From: Nipponacmea schrenckii
Lineage: Eukaryota; Mollusca; Gastropoda; Lottiidae
Direction: 5' to 3'
Length of the DNA stretch: 64,000 nt
Assembly (NCBI GenBank): GCA_030562195.1
Contig: JAUJPP010000007.1
Location: 17,791,769 to 17,855,768, forward strand
In this document: positions 50,084 through 60,609 of the stretch, piece after piece
How positions within the stretch are numbered: the first letter of the stretch is position 1
Layout: each line of letters begins with the position of its first letter
Position numbers and translations under genes: made by a program
Notes under the pieces: generated by a model
What the model was told of the DNA's origin: nothing
Seen by the model: only the letters and a program-made list of their open reading frames with translations
Databases searched by the model: none

Positions 50084-51681
50084 TCTGATGCGGAGGGGAG
50101 GGAATTAAAAGATATGTTAGATGAAGCATGAATTAATAGCAGATATTAATATAAAACTAGAATATAATTAGAAGTGAACTGATTTTTAACTCTTGAGATC
50201 TTCGTTAGATTGAAGCTTACGATGGTCACATATACAAACTAGATTAGCTAAGCGTTTGCACCAAGTAACCCACGATGATATTCTTATCGTCATAAGAAAC
50301 TCTGATGTTGATAATATGCTGATGAACGGTGTTTCTTTAAGATTATGAATGAATGTATTACATGCTCCATGAGAATAGTATACATTGATTAGAATGAACT
50401 TTTATATCAGGTTACAAAACTCAATTTATTTTTTGCTCTCTAAAGAGACGGTTAATGACAGAAATTTCTTTTTACGCCAACTGTCTACTTCACTTCGATT
50501 TATTTTTTACCATGGGAAGTCTGCAACTGAATAGATTCATAACAACTTGATTTGTTGATACTAAATAAACTATCCAGATCAGAGCATTCACGTTATCAAT
50601 ACAGTGCCCCAGGGGGGTATATAGACTATCGCTCCGTCTCCCAGAGGCTGTCGACATTCACAATAGTCTATTTACCCAATCAACACTTAATACTCGTAGA
50701 ATAAATATTTATGAAAGAAGAAATTGGTGATATTGAATTTTATGAGAATATCACTTTATATTGAATCGGGAAATTAGATCCTGAAATTATCTTAGACGAT
50801 GCAACACGTAAGATGAAGTTTGTCTGTATCGTTAATTACTAGTCGTTGTTAAATGAAATCAAGTTATCACGGATAGTATGTATTGGATAACGATGTTAAC
50901 ATTTGTAACACCATGCAGTGAGCAGTGAATTGATTGCAACAGACTACAAAAAAACATTTTCTCAAAATTGTTAATTGGAGTGATAAACAGCACAGTATAA
51001 GACTAGACTTCTATCGGTATGAGAAGTTCTCTAAATTTCTACAAATGAAATGAAGAGAGGAGAAGCCAATGTAAAAACAAATTAACGTCTGAAGATTGTC
51101 CTACAGTTTTGTTGTGAAGTCTTAGGATTATGACTGATGACATTTTTTTAACATTTATTTTCGTCTTATGATATGTGTTTATCTGTTTTCATTCGAAGTG
51201 AAACCATTCGTCGAGTCTGACTAATAATTATTGGCCTAAGAATGCCTAAGTCCAAATATAGTTAATAGAAGCTATAATATAAAGTCATAGTTGATCCTTT
51301 AAATGTTGTGATATTTTATAAGTAATACGATTTCTTTGAGTTTATATGTCTATCATACCTGTTTTTGTCGTATTTTTTTAGGGGACCAATTCATTTTTTA
51401 AGACTCCCTTGCTTCCCTGTAGTTATTGGTCTGCGTCTTATCAGAAATATTGAACAATTGAAACCCTTGTTTTGAGACCATATATTTTATGGGCTTATTA
51501 ATATTGGAAATCCATCAGTCATTACGTCAAGTAAAAAACAGTATAGTGCCCCAGTGTCCTATATAAAGGTGATTATTTAACCATTAACATTGTGTCGGTT
51601 CTGGAGCTAATTAAAGTTGTGATGTTGTTTGGGGTGAAATATAATAGGAAAAGTAGAGATAAATGTCACATTCTCACTCAC
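50084..51681. other. Non-coding, probably intronic on the minus strand
   Basis: AT-rich. A TATA-like TATATAAAGG lies at about 51561 on the plus strand, and there is a small inverted repeat (ATAGACTAT/ATAGTCTAT) around 50620-50675. Confidence 0.4.
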
Positions 51682-51905
51682 TAGTTCCCTCAAAGTGGCG
51701 ACGGACTGTAGCACTATCGACAAAGCATTGGCATATAGCGTCATTATTGAAGTGTCTTCGAACACGTCATGTTGGTCATGGATGCTTTTCGCGGTCGGTG
51801 TGTGAAGATCTGATGACCTTGAATACATCGCCTCGTTATTCCAGTCGGTCCAGCTACCAATGGTTACGTACAAACGGGAAAGATCATTGCTAAGCGGCGG
51901 TTTGA
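51682..51905 (-). CDS. Internal exon of an unrecognised minus-strand gene
   Basis: The clearest coding exon in the window. A minus-strand acceptor (CAATTTGTTCTTAG) precedes 51905 and a strong donor (GGGAACTA|GTGAGTGAG) follows 51682. The 224 nt enter in phase 1, leave in phase 0 and hold 74 open codons. Composition is close to half G+C against AT-rich flanks. The peptide includes LSRLYVTIGSWTDWNNEAMY, then DLHTPTAKSIHDQHDVFEDT and a helical end (LSIVLQSVATLREL). No signal peptide, membrane segment or known motif was recognised. Downstream candidates are the micro-exon at 50016 and the open frame at 49164-49419; no upstream exon leaving phase 1 was found with confidence. The plus strand is open for 76 codons over the same span, probably a shadow. 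Confidence 0.6.
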
Positions 51906-54304
51906 CTAAGAACAAATTGATATAAATGATCCTCGTAACCTAATGATTTGTAAATATCCTAGTGGAAATTGTTGTGCTTAAGATACAAAAACTGTGCTGT
52001 ATCCAAGCTGTCCATTTAATGTCATAATTGTGGTTTGATGATACCTCGGCAAATGGCTTATCAACTGGCAGTCACATAACTGATACTTGGTTGTGTTTAT
52101 ATTTTTTCTATGTGAATAGTATATGTAACCCATCCGAGTTGACCTGAACCTGCAACCTGTACACACCAAGAAAATAAACAATCCATACTAATCAATAATA
52201 GTAATCAGAACAACAACCTGTAGAATCTCCTTATTGTGTCTTCTTATATAGACTTATCCTGTTCCAGTGATACTATTTAAAGCTTTGAGTACTTTGCTCG
52301 TAGAAGCAAACAATGCATTTAAAGGACATACTAATGTTCTATTGTAATTTTAAACCTCTAAAGCTATAGTGGGAGAAATAACAACCATAAAAACCTTGAT
52401 TATTGATAAATTTGGTTGTTATAATAATTTTCACCTTCAATTATTAATTATTATATTATCAATTAAGCAATTTGTAGAAGAGCTATAATATCTCGGAAAT
52501 TGAGATTTCTGCACGTAGGTTGTTTGTTGTTGTTTTGGGATTTTCATTTTGAATACGGCTTCGGATAGTTGGAGCTAGATTTCGAAGAAAGCCATTATAT
52601 ATAATACTATAATCCAACTCAGTTGTTGCGTATACTTGCAATGGTAACTAGATGAGTAGGGGCCCGCCGATTTAAGTTGGGTGGGCTTCTCCCCTGATTT
52701 TTTTTTAACACGCTATCCTGAAATCATGTCTTGGATTAGGCCCATATTTGTTTGTCCACAATTTATTGAAAATTAACATCCACTGCAAGTTTCATTTCGA
52801 TCAAACTGTATGGTCCGACCTTTAATTCAGGTGTCCATCAAATAAAGGATAAATAGAGTATGAATAATAAAAACTAACAAAAGACTGTCAATATGGACGT
52901 AAAACCCTTATAATCCCATTGATACACTGGACATTAGACTGACCAATCTGTCAATAGATGTAGAAATATTATCCAGTATTATTGGGATTGTTTGATTATC
53001 CAGTGAAGTGTTCGATTCCAGATATTAATATTAGTATGATAAAGAGGCAATTTTGTAGTCTGGATTGGTCATTCCGTGTGTTTAAAACGAACTTTTCAAA
53101 GGACATGACTCAACTACTTATCTTATTTCATACATTATGCTTTTTGGATCAGTTGATACTCATTCCGCTGTTTCGACCAAGTCTTCCTGCACATTGTATA
53201 CTGTACGGCGTTACTGTTTCTTACTGTTAGTAGAAGGAGCGTGATAATTAATAAATTCCTTTATACTTTATTTAGATATCACACTTGAATAAACATATTT
53301 ATTTTCTATTATAACAGCCTATGTCGGTTATTACGGGCGTTCAACAGGGTACTTGTGATATTTAATAAGTGAAATGTTTAAAAAAGATATTAATAATCTC
53401 AAGTATTATTAGTTTATTAATATTTATTATGCGACACTTGACTGAAGCACTTGTGAACGACCACTCGAGAACTTTATCATTCTATCGAAATTGACCTGAA
53501 AATTATCTCCCTTGTTTGTTTAAAGTGTGTTTTATTTCAACACAGCCCAATCGTATCGTTATTTTTGTTTAAACACGGGCAAAGGAAATCTAATGTTCCG
53601 TTTGCTATATGATGTGTTCTGAAAATATTAATAAAGAATTATTACCATAAGAATGTGATTGTAAAGCTTTGGGGAGTACTATTAGTAATAATACAGTGCA
53701 CTCACTTCTCATCTTAGTAAAAAATGTAATGAATATTTTATAATTAAGTCTGTGGGTTCAGTCTAAAGTAATATGTTATTCTCAATATTAATGATACTCA
53801 CAGAGAAAACCAAACGATTCAACTGATACACTGCAATCGTAATTATTCACGTGTTTGAAGAAGCTCTTTGAGTCTATTTTTCACTTCATCGAACCTCTGC
53901 ATGCAACAATAAGTAACATATCGTTAGTCACATCCGTAGGTTAGTAATCACCTTTACCAATACTCTAAGAATACCAATTAATTATTTACACTAAAACTAG
54001 TGCCTTGACCTACACCTATAGCAGCTCCTGACAGTATCAATAATTAAAACTTGACATTACTCTTCAAAATAAACAATGAAGTCCTACTGATGATATACGT
54101 TTAATTATGCAAAATGTAAAGAATTAAAAAAAAAACGTGAACATCACTTGTCATGGTTCTTTGTCGGTGTGTTAGTTTTGCCAACCTCCAACATGTAATT
54201 ATAAATATACACAGCTTCAGAATATACAATGAAGCAGCAATGATGATATATTTTGACTAGTACAAAATATCAAAAATAGATGAACAAATAAAAAAAGACT
54301 GAAG
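51906..54304. other. Non-coding, probably intronic
   Basis: A minus-strand acceptor (TTCTTGGTGTGTACAG) near 52166 opens a short frame (VAGSGQLGWVTYTIHIEKI) without a donor. The plus frame 52982-53230 (82 codons, with a hydrophobic stretch LLILFHTLCFLDQLILIPLF) has only poor acceptor support. Otherwise AT-rich. Confidence 0.4.
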
Positions 54305-54487
54305 TTAATTGGTTTGTGAGTTAGCCAACTCGTAAATATGCATATATAAGCGACTCAAATGGTTCATTGGAGAGGAAAATATATCAGACAATGGACCAGA
54401 AAAAGATCCATTGCAATCGTTGTTGATTTCCGGGAGGTTTTCACGATAAACGTCTATCGTACATTGTATTATTTTTAAAAGAACCAT
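54305..54487 (-). CDS. Open-frame candidate, unrecognised
   Basis: A 60-codon minus-strand frame ending in TAA at 54305, somewhat less AT-rich than its flanks. The peptide includes TIDVYRENLPEINNDCNGSF and SGPLSDIFSSPMNHLSRLYM. Neither a good acceptor nor a polyadenylation signal was found close by. It could be a terminal exon or chance. Shares only the short string LSRLY with the 51.9-kb exon. Confidence 0.18.
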   Translation of the reverse strand: MVLLKIIQCTIDVYRENLPEINNDCNGSFSGPLSDIFSSPMNHLSRLYMHIYELANSQTN

Positions 54488-56487
54488 TGTAACATTTGTA
54501 CATTTGAGCCTTAGATTGGTACACTAAAAAAACACAAAATATTAAAATTAATTTCAGCCAAAAGATGTTTCAAACGATTTGGAAATCTTCACAATGGTTG
54601 GCAGATCGACAAATCTAAGACACCTTTCTACTAGACGTTTAAGTTTCCATTAAGATAGCCTTGACCAATGATTAATAATATAATATTCAATTGATCTGTT
54701 ATATTGCATTCATTCCGCCCCACTCTCACTTCTCAACACTTTTATGTTCAATTCATATAGTCACTCCAAGTGTTCACGAACAATATCTATTCAGGTTGAA
54801 TCGGACGGGTCGAGATTTTCAAAGAATGTATCTAGTTAAAAGTGTAATTTCATATCTACAGCTGAACCCACAAAGATTGTAGTGCATGAGTAGATTACGA
54901 TACGGATATTTGAAGTTGTATTTTAGCGTGTCTATAAAGAAGTGCATTAGTTAACAAGGATGTCATGTGTGAGTATAGAATGTTGTAATATCAACTTCAA
55001 CGAACTTTACTTGAATTGTTTTTTACTTTTTTACTTTGGAGAAAAAAATGAAAGAGGATATTTTTTAAGTGTAAGGGCTATTACATGTAAACAGAAATTC
55101 TGGAGACTGTTGTACACGTGTTTCCTCGTCATATAGTAGGATGCGGCATTTGTGTCTATTTTTTAAGTTGTGTATCGCATGTATAATAATTCCGTGGACT
55201 TAAATGTGAAGCCGGATTTAGAAACACAATAGTAGGGGGAAGTCCTGAAAAGTCTTTACATCAACTCATGCTTACTATTGGTTGTAATCAAACTCCACTA
55301 TTTGGATAGGTACTTCTAATAATGTTCTAAATATCAGGTTTTAGTATCCCATTCATGTAGTCTATAGGTGTGCCACATGAGTGGTGTTCAATTTTGTGAA
55401 TGAAGAAAGCACGTGGAACCTTTTTAGTGTTAACCACCTGTTTTATGAAACTGAACTTGGATATTTAATGGATGCACTTTGAATTGTTCAATTAACCATT
55501 CGTGCATATTAACACCTGGCTAAGCTCGTACGGTATTCAGATAAAGATACTCGTAAGAACATATCCACATGTGAACTCGTGTGAATGATTAAACCCGGAA
55601 GAATATGTAAATGTATAAGTATAGCAATTTTAATAATTCTTTAAAATGATAATAATTGATCTTAAATAGATCATGATGAACTGTGGAAAGTGAAACATTA
55701 TTTTGAGTGTACTTAATTTGATCAAGGTATAATCCCATATGTAAGTATGATATAGTATATTACTCTTCGATCTAACATTCAAGGCTCCTGTATACTAAAA
55801 CAGAAGATAAAATTTAATTCTTTAGAAATGTAGCGGCCCTTTTTGGTCAATGATACCAAATTGTAATGTTTTCTACTAATCAGATAAGCATCAGCCTGCC
55901 ATAATTTTTTTTCCTGTTTTTTGTTGCAAATTGAACCACGGTCACGGTCAGAATTTACCTTGTTCAGAAATCTCTATGCATTAACACTCTTTAGTAAACT
56001 GATTACGCCCAATGATCAATCGGAATTAAAATAAACAGGTGCAGAATTAAAAACAGGTAAAAACCTTTACAAAAACTAAACAAATTGACCTTAAACCGTG
56101 ATCCATTCAGATGTAAATGTATTCTGAACCCTGGTGGGCAACTGTCAAGTTTAAAAAAGTGATATCTCTTATCCTATTAATGAATTTTAATATTTGTTAT
56201 TTTTCACGGTGTTAAGATAATTGAATTTGATGGTAGATTGAGTCCGTTTATGGATAGTGACAGATAGTGGTGTTAAACTAAATCGACCAGAAAACTAAAG
56301 GCGGGATCACATTGTACACGATAATGTTGCGCAACTGGGAATAGTTATCTGTGGTATATTTACAAAAACAAAAGGCGAGATTACACTTTTGGCATAACTC
56401 TACTGGCGATAGTCGCCTAGTGATAAACTTCAATACCTAGTAAAAGTACAAATCGTTGAATTTAAAAAGTAAACATATAATCATACT
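54488..56487. other. Non-coding stretch
   Basis: AT-rich. A loosely repeated AAAGGCG.GAT.ACA motif occurs at about 56298 and 56372. No gene was recognised. Confidence 0.5.
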
Positions 56488-56674
56488 CTACATGCCAGGC
56501 AATTCAGATATTATCCAAGACTTTGAATTTATTAGGACCGATATCTTAGATGGAATTAAACTAAAATCATATTCTTCAGCCTGCAACATGGTACCTGTCA
56601 CTGGTGCTAGTGGAAGTAAAGCAATAAAATGATTGATTGCTTTACCGCTGATGTTTGAGAATCCTAGCAACATT
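56488..56674 (-). CDS. Exon candidate with strong acceptor
   Basis: The minus-strand acceptor ATTTTACTTTTCTCTGTAG precedes 56674. After one base (incoming phase 2) the frame is open for 61 codons to TAG at 56488. It includes INHFIALLPLAPVTGTMLQA and EEYDFSLIPSKISVLINSKS. A donor (GTGACAG|GTACC) near 56597 could end the exon earlier. The plus strand is also open for 46 codons here. Its upstream exon would overlap the plus-strand gene starting at 56890, which makes this call less certain. Confidence 0.25.
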
Positions 56675-56861
56675 CTACAGAGAAAAGTAAAATTAGGTTT
56701 TAGTTTGTCACCATGTTGAATTGAAGGTCAAACCAACCTTCTATTACTTAAAGCCATTGTTAATGTTTTCTATCCAATAATTTATGATTTTTCTCAAAGT
56801 TTATTTGTCTACAGAAAGGCAGGTTTAGTGTAAAATCATCATTTTCCTAGAATTGAATTTT

Positions 56862-56869
56862 TATATAAA
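56862..56869 (+). promoter_or_regulatory. TATA-like box
   Basis: TATATAAA within a longer A/T run, 28 bp before the ATG at 56890. A TATA box normally sits about 30 bp upstream of the start site, which would place transcription start at or past this ATG. So either the box is not functional or the first exon differs. Confidence 0.2.
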
Positions 56870-56889
56870 ATATAAATATAGGAAGCGAG

Positions 56890-56935
56890 ATGTTCAACAT
56901 AAAATTGTTTTGGCGTCTTTTCTTCAATTTGTCTG
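56890..56935 (+). CDS. Exon 1 of a compact four-exon gene model (signal-peptide-like)
   Basis: An ATG in a good context (GCGAGATGT, G at -3) opens 15 codons, MFNIKLFWRLFFNLS, and ends at a strong donor (TTTGTCTG|GTAAGATTT), leaving phase 1. The hydrophobic, Phe/Leu-rich N-terminus suggests a signal peptide for a secreted or surface protein. Phase fits exon 2 at 57267. Family not recognised. Confidence 0.35.
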
Positions 56936-57266
56936 GTAAGATTTCGATATTAATCTATTTGTTATTTGATAAATTTCCTATCTTAAAGGCATGTCGTATC
57001 AAATACGAGAAAACCTTAATGCATTAATCATATTTGTAATGGTAAGAATGTTAGGTTAGGGACGCTTTGATGAATACATGTTGAGGCTTTGTCTATTTGT
57101 TATATATTATTGATGTCCATTTCACTTCAAATAATATTAAAAATTACTGTCATATTTAGATGAAGATTGAAGAGGTATAATAATTTTCTCACATTCTTCA
57201 TTGTTTTCGCTTAATTTGCTAAAATAACAATTTCGCTGATTCTACAATTTATGTTAGTCTCTCCAG

Positions 57267-57411
57267 CCTGCATCATTTATGGGCGAAAACTTGTTGAATT
57301 TCGGGGAACAAATACCTTATTGAGAAATTGGGATAAAAAGGTCTGCTGGATATTTTTCTTCTTTTCTCATCTGAAACAAGAAAAAATAAAGAGTCGCCCT
57401 ATGGGCGAGAA
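57267..57411 (+). CDS. Exon 2 of the same gene model
   Basis: A strong acceptor (TTAGTCTCTCCAG) ends at 57266. Joined in phase 1 to exon 1, the frame reads ACIIYGRKLVEFRGTNTLLR and stays open to 57457. Two donors are possible. GGATAAAAAG|GTCTGC at 57340 leaves phase 0. GGCGAGAA|GTATTG at 57411 leaves phase 2, the phase needed by the fully open frame of exon 3. Neither donor is ideal. With the long version the middle of the exon is hydrophobic (VCWIFFFFSHL). Confidence 0.3.
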
Positions 57412-57488
57412 GTATTGTGGTACCTGTTATGTGCAGATTGTCTTTAGTTTGCTATGAACAAGATTGTCATATAAGTTCTGATTTTTAG

Positions 57489-57700
57489 AATATGCGACTA
57501 TCATTTTCTGCTAACATGGGAATTTCTCTTGATAACTCTTATAATGGGCATGAACTATCTTGCTTGCTCTGTTACTGGTTGTATTGAAGGGGACGACAAA
57601 GGGTACTATGCCTGCATTATGTTGAGTCATATATGTCTTTCTGTATTTAATGTCTCAATCCGGGCTTCCGGCAAGTCGATGTTCTATGCGATCAATTGGG
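57489..57700 (+). CDS. Exon 3 of the same gene model, cysteine-rich
   Basis: The acceptor (AGTTCTGATTTTTAG) and a strong donor (AATTGGG|GTAAGGGTG) enclose 212 nt. One frame is open throughout, entering in phase 2 and leaving in phase 1, with 70 codons. It starts with a hydrophobic part and continues LACSVTGCIEGDDKGYYACI, then VSIRASGKSMFYAINW. The exon is less AT-rich than its flanks. A second frame is open over the first third and reads SLDNSYNGHELSC, which resembles an immunoglobulin-like strand. The tandem CTTGCTTG at 57559-57566 sits exactly where the two frames would join. So either the exon is intact in the single frame, or it is an Ig-like exon shifted by a 4-bp duplication. Confidence 0.42.
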
Positions 57701-58018
57701 GTAAGGGTGATATCAAGTGAATGGTCGTCAAGACTAAAATGATTAGAAACAAGCTGGTCTCTTTTGAATTAATATCTGATCTGTGAGCATTAAACGAGTG
57801 CAGTAAGAGGTATTTAAAAAAAAAACTCGCAAACTGCAGTGGAATTATAAACGAGATCTGATCTGTAACACATTATTGCATGTTAACTGTCCATTTATCC
57901 CATATACAATATGTTGATTAATGTGATGACGCGTTCAGCAAAACAGTAAACATTGTCTAAAGATGTTGAAATTTTATGATAAATGTGAAAGTTTTTTTTT
58001 GTCTTTTCTCTTATTCAG

Positions 58019-58083
58019 ATAAGAATTATATAAACACCTCAGTTCTCGATGATTTCATAGATATGGTCTGTAGCTACCTTTGA
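58019..58083 (+). CDS. Exon 4 (terminal) of the same gene model
   Basis: A near-ideal acceptor with a long pyrimidine tract (T-run, then GTCTTTTCTCTTATTCAG) ends at 58018. Joined in phase 1 to exon 3, it encodes DKNYINTSVLDDFIDMVCSY, then Leu and a TGA stop at 58081-58083. An AATAAA lies about 125 nt downstream. The agreement of phase, acceptor strength, stop and polyadenylation signal is the best support for this gene model. Confidence 0.42.
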
Positions 58084-58206
58084 TTGTTGAGTTCAGTCCA
58101 AAGTATTTTAGATGGTAAAAATTGATTTTGGCAAAAGACTTCCGCAAAAAAAGAGTGGAAAAGATGAAAGAATGGCAATTTGTTCTTAAGATTTTCGTTA
58201 AAGATA

Positions 58207-58212
58207 AATAAA
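58207..58212 (+). terminator. Polyadenylation signal AATAAA
   Basis: AATAAA about 125 nt after the stop codon of the 56890-58083 gene model, followed by more A-rich sequence. AATAAA is frequent by chance in AT-rich DNA, so support is moderate. Confidence 0.35.
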
Positions 58213-58816
58213 GATAATAAATTGAATCCGAACCTGAACCCATCGTACCTACATGAATATATACGTACAGCAAGCTCAACGAATTGTGACAGACAATCAT
58301 CAAAAAAAAAAAAAGATTCACATATATTGATGTGCTGAGTTAGAACGCGCTTATCTGTTATATATATAAGTATATGTCAGTCGATAATAATTTAAAACAA
58401 GTTAAGACTGACGCATATTAATTTAAATATATTCAACTTATATACACGTTTAAATATTGAGATTGTCTGATAAAAAATAAATTAAATTGAATTTTCAAAT
58501 ATTTCAATAAATAGAATATGTTATCTTACAATGTTATCTCTAACTATGAAGTAAATGAGTTTTTCCGTGTTTATTTTGATCAAATTTCTTCACATTTGTA
58601 ACCAAAATAAACATAACAGATTATTGAATTGCGTGAAGATTCTGGGTTGCTTGGGGCTTGCAGACACTGGGAAATTCCTAACAGATGATTGTTGACATGA
58701 ATGTGGGTGCTTTATGAAGAATGAAAAAAGAATATCACATGATCAATAAGAAGAACAATACAATAAGAAGCCTAGACAGTATACCCCATGAACACAATAC
58801 TAGTAGTAGTCATTAA
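58213..58816. other. AT-rich intergenic stretch
   Basis: No feature was recognised. It includes a 13-base A run near 58302-58314. Confidence 0.55.
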
Positions 58817-59235
58817 CCCCGTTTACACTAAAAAAAAATAATCCGTTTTCGAAACGGTTCTCTGAACGGTACGGATGAATTTGGTGTAATGTAAACGGTC
58901 GAGTTTTCTCGGAACGGTTCCAATTCTGTTTCACCTCGAAGAGGTGGTCGTGGATCGATTCTCAGACCGGACTTGATAAATTGTTGTGATGTGAACGCAA
59001 AGCGTGGCAAAAACAGATAACTGCGCGGCGTGTACAAATTGACTGACCTTCATCTTTTCCCACGGAATTTGATCATCATTAGGGTCATTTTTGTTTTGAT
59101 CCGGGTTCTACGGACGTCTATATTTACCTATTTCCATTAGAGTTCCATTAGAACGCGTCTGAGAGCGGTCAACCTTTTAATTATTATTTTGGAACCGTTC
59201 TCGGCACGCTCGTTATATTGTTGGTGTAAACGGGG
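58817..59235. mobile_element. 419-bp element with CCCCGTTTACAC inverted termini (MITE)
   Basis: CCCCGTTTACACTAA at the left end and its inverted match TTGGTGTAAACGGGG at the right end (59221-59235) are identical over 12 bp, extending to 15 with one mismatch. Inside, the motif GGAACGGTTCC/GGAACCGTTC occurs near both ends in inverted fashion, and GTGTAATGTAAACGG near 58883 echoes the terminus. The interior is CpG-rich and contrasts sharply with the flanks. A 69-codon minus frame (58828-59037) runs across it but carries no transposase motif. Left flank TTAA and right flank AAAA do not give a clear target duplication. Superfamily not assigned. Confidence 0.75.
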
Positions 59236-59632
59236 AAAATTCGTGATACCGTTCTATGAATTGTTTGCCGATGAGAAGCCCGTCAGTAGATGGGTATATA
59301 GCTGAAAAATCTGTTGAACTATTAACTAAATTGGAGGTAACTGGTAAATCAAATGATGATTTATGTGGTATTTCAAACAGATAAACTTCAGTTTGTTTTA
59401 GGGTGCATTTTGCATACTAGTAATAAATATGTTGCTGAGGAATTCATTCTGGATAGTGTTGAGGTTCCGTGGTAATTGTTCTATATTTAAAACACAATGT
59501 TTTGCTTTTGTGGCAATATAATTTATTTCGGGTGCCTATTTTATTATAAATTGATTGAGTTGGTTTTATATGTCTATTTAAGTTGAAGTTGAAGTATGCA
59601 TGTCTCATTATAAAGTGATGTATGAGGTGTTT
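59236..59632. other. AT-rich non-coding stretch
   Basis: Lies between the MITE and the 59633-60004 open frame. On the minus strand it carries AATAAA-type sites (about 59520-59555) that could serve that frame. Confidence 0.5.
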
Positions 59633-60004
59633 TTAGCGCAGGAATCTAAAATTATCAGGTAGAATACCACAATAGTCAGAGAATGAGGAAGAAAGTTGAT
59701 TTATGATCAGTTTACTTCCAGTTGTTGATGAAATTCCTCTCAGTTTTTCTCTCATCACTTGTCTCGGGTTAATTACTGAGACCAATGTTTGAGATAAAAT
59801 CAGTAGGTATAGAAAATTGTTTTTGATGTTACGAATAGCTGACTGTTTCAGGTTTAGGGTACGATCATATTCCCAGTTCATCTTTCTTATTGATGGCTTT
59901 TGGTGGATGTTTAGTGCTGCCACACTGGTGATTGTCATGGAATTACATTTGTTTGCTTCTACAGGCACACATTTGACTGAGTTATTGTGAACAGACAACA
60001 CCAT
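59633..60004 (-). CDS. Longest ATG-to-stop ORF in the window (123 aa), unrecognised
   Basis: A minus-strand frame of 123 codons from ATG at 60002-60004 to TAA at 59633, with composition less AT-rich than its surroundings. The peptide is mixed and protein-like: NKCNSMTITSVAALNIHQKP near the start, a hydrophobic FLYLLILSQTLVSV stretch in the middle (about residues 65-78), and a basic segment (NPRQVMREKLRG) after it. The start context is weak (T at -3), so the frame may be part of an exon or retrocopy. AATAAA sites lie downstream on the minus strand. One frame this long is roughly what chance allows in 64 kb, so confidence is limited. No family recognised. Confidence 0.3.
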   Translation of the reverse strand: MVLSVHNNSVKCVPVEANKCNSMTITSVAALNIHQKPSIRKMNWEYDRTLNLKQSAIRNIKNNFLYLLILSQTLVSVINPRQVMREKLRGISSTTGSKLIINQLSSSFSDYCGILPDNFRFLR

Positions 60005-60609
60005 GCAGTATAAAATAAAGGAGTTCTATTGAAAAAGGAATGGGGCAATTGTAACAGTAATAATGTACTGTAACACCCTATGCCCTTTGATATTGGTTTC
60101 AACAAAATCCTTATACTGTTTATCAGAATAAAACTCAAACTTTATGTAGAGAAAATCAGAACTCTGTTTAAGTAAGCATGCGTTAACGGCTTGTGTTTAA
60201 AACGTCTCTAGGCTTGTTCGGTTTCATACCCAGTATATTATGTACGACGAATTGAAGCCGTCTCACCTTTTTTCACTACAGCAAAATAAATACGTCTAAG
60301 CTGGTATATTTCTCTAGAGCTGTGTTTATTTTCCCCGTCACTCAGTAAGAAATATGATTTATGTCTGGCGATGATAGACAATTCCACCTGGATCTTGTTT
60401 TTATTATTCCCTATCTAATATACAGATAATCTTTCTGGCCTTCAACGTTACCTTTTAAAACTCCAATATTATTCATTACACGTGTTACCGAAAGCAATTT
60501 TATCGCAGAACGAACCAAAACAACGTAATCTGATTAAATAACATAATAATAAAGATAGGCAGATATTTTGGCTAAGAGGGTACACAATATATTATTATTA
60601 AAGTAGATT
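60005..60609. other. Non-coding stretch
   Basis: A 45-nt plus-strand exon-like segment (60130-60174, acceptor TACTGTTTATCAG, donor TTTAA|GTAAGC, frame IKLKLYVEKIRTLF) is the only item of note and is weak. Confidence 0.4.

Noticed and set aside
51663..51893. 76-codon plus-strand frame opposite the 51.9-kb exon
   Set aside because: It lacks splice support, and the minus strand over the same bases has both acceptor and donor plus a better peptide. Treated as a shadow.
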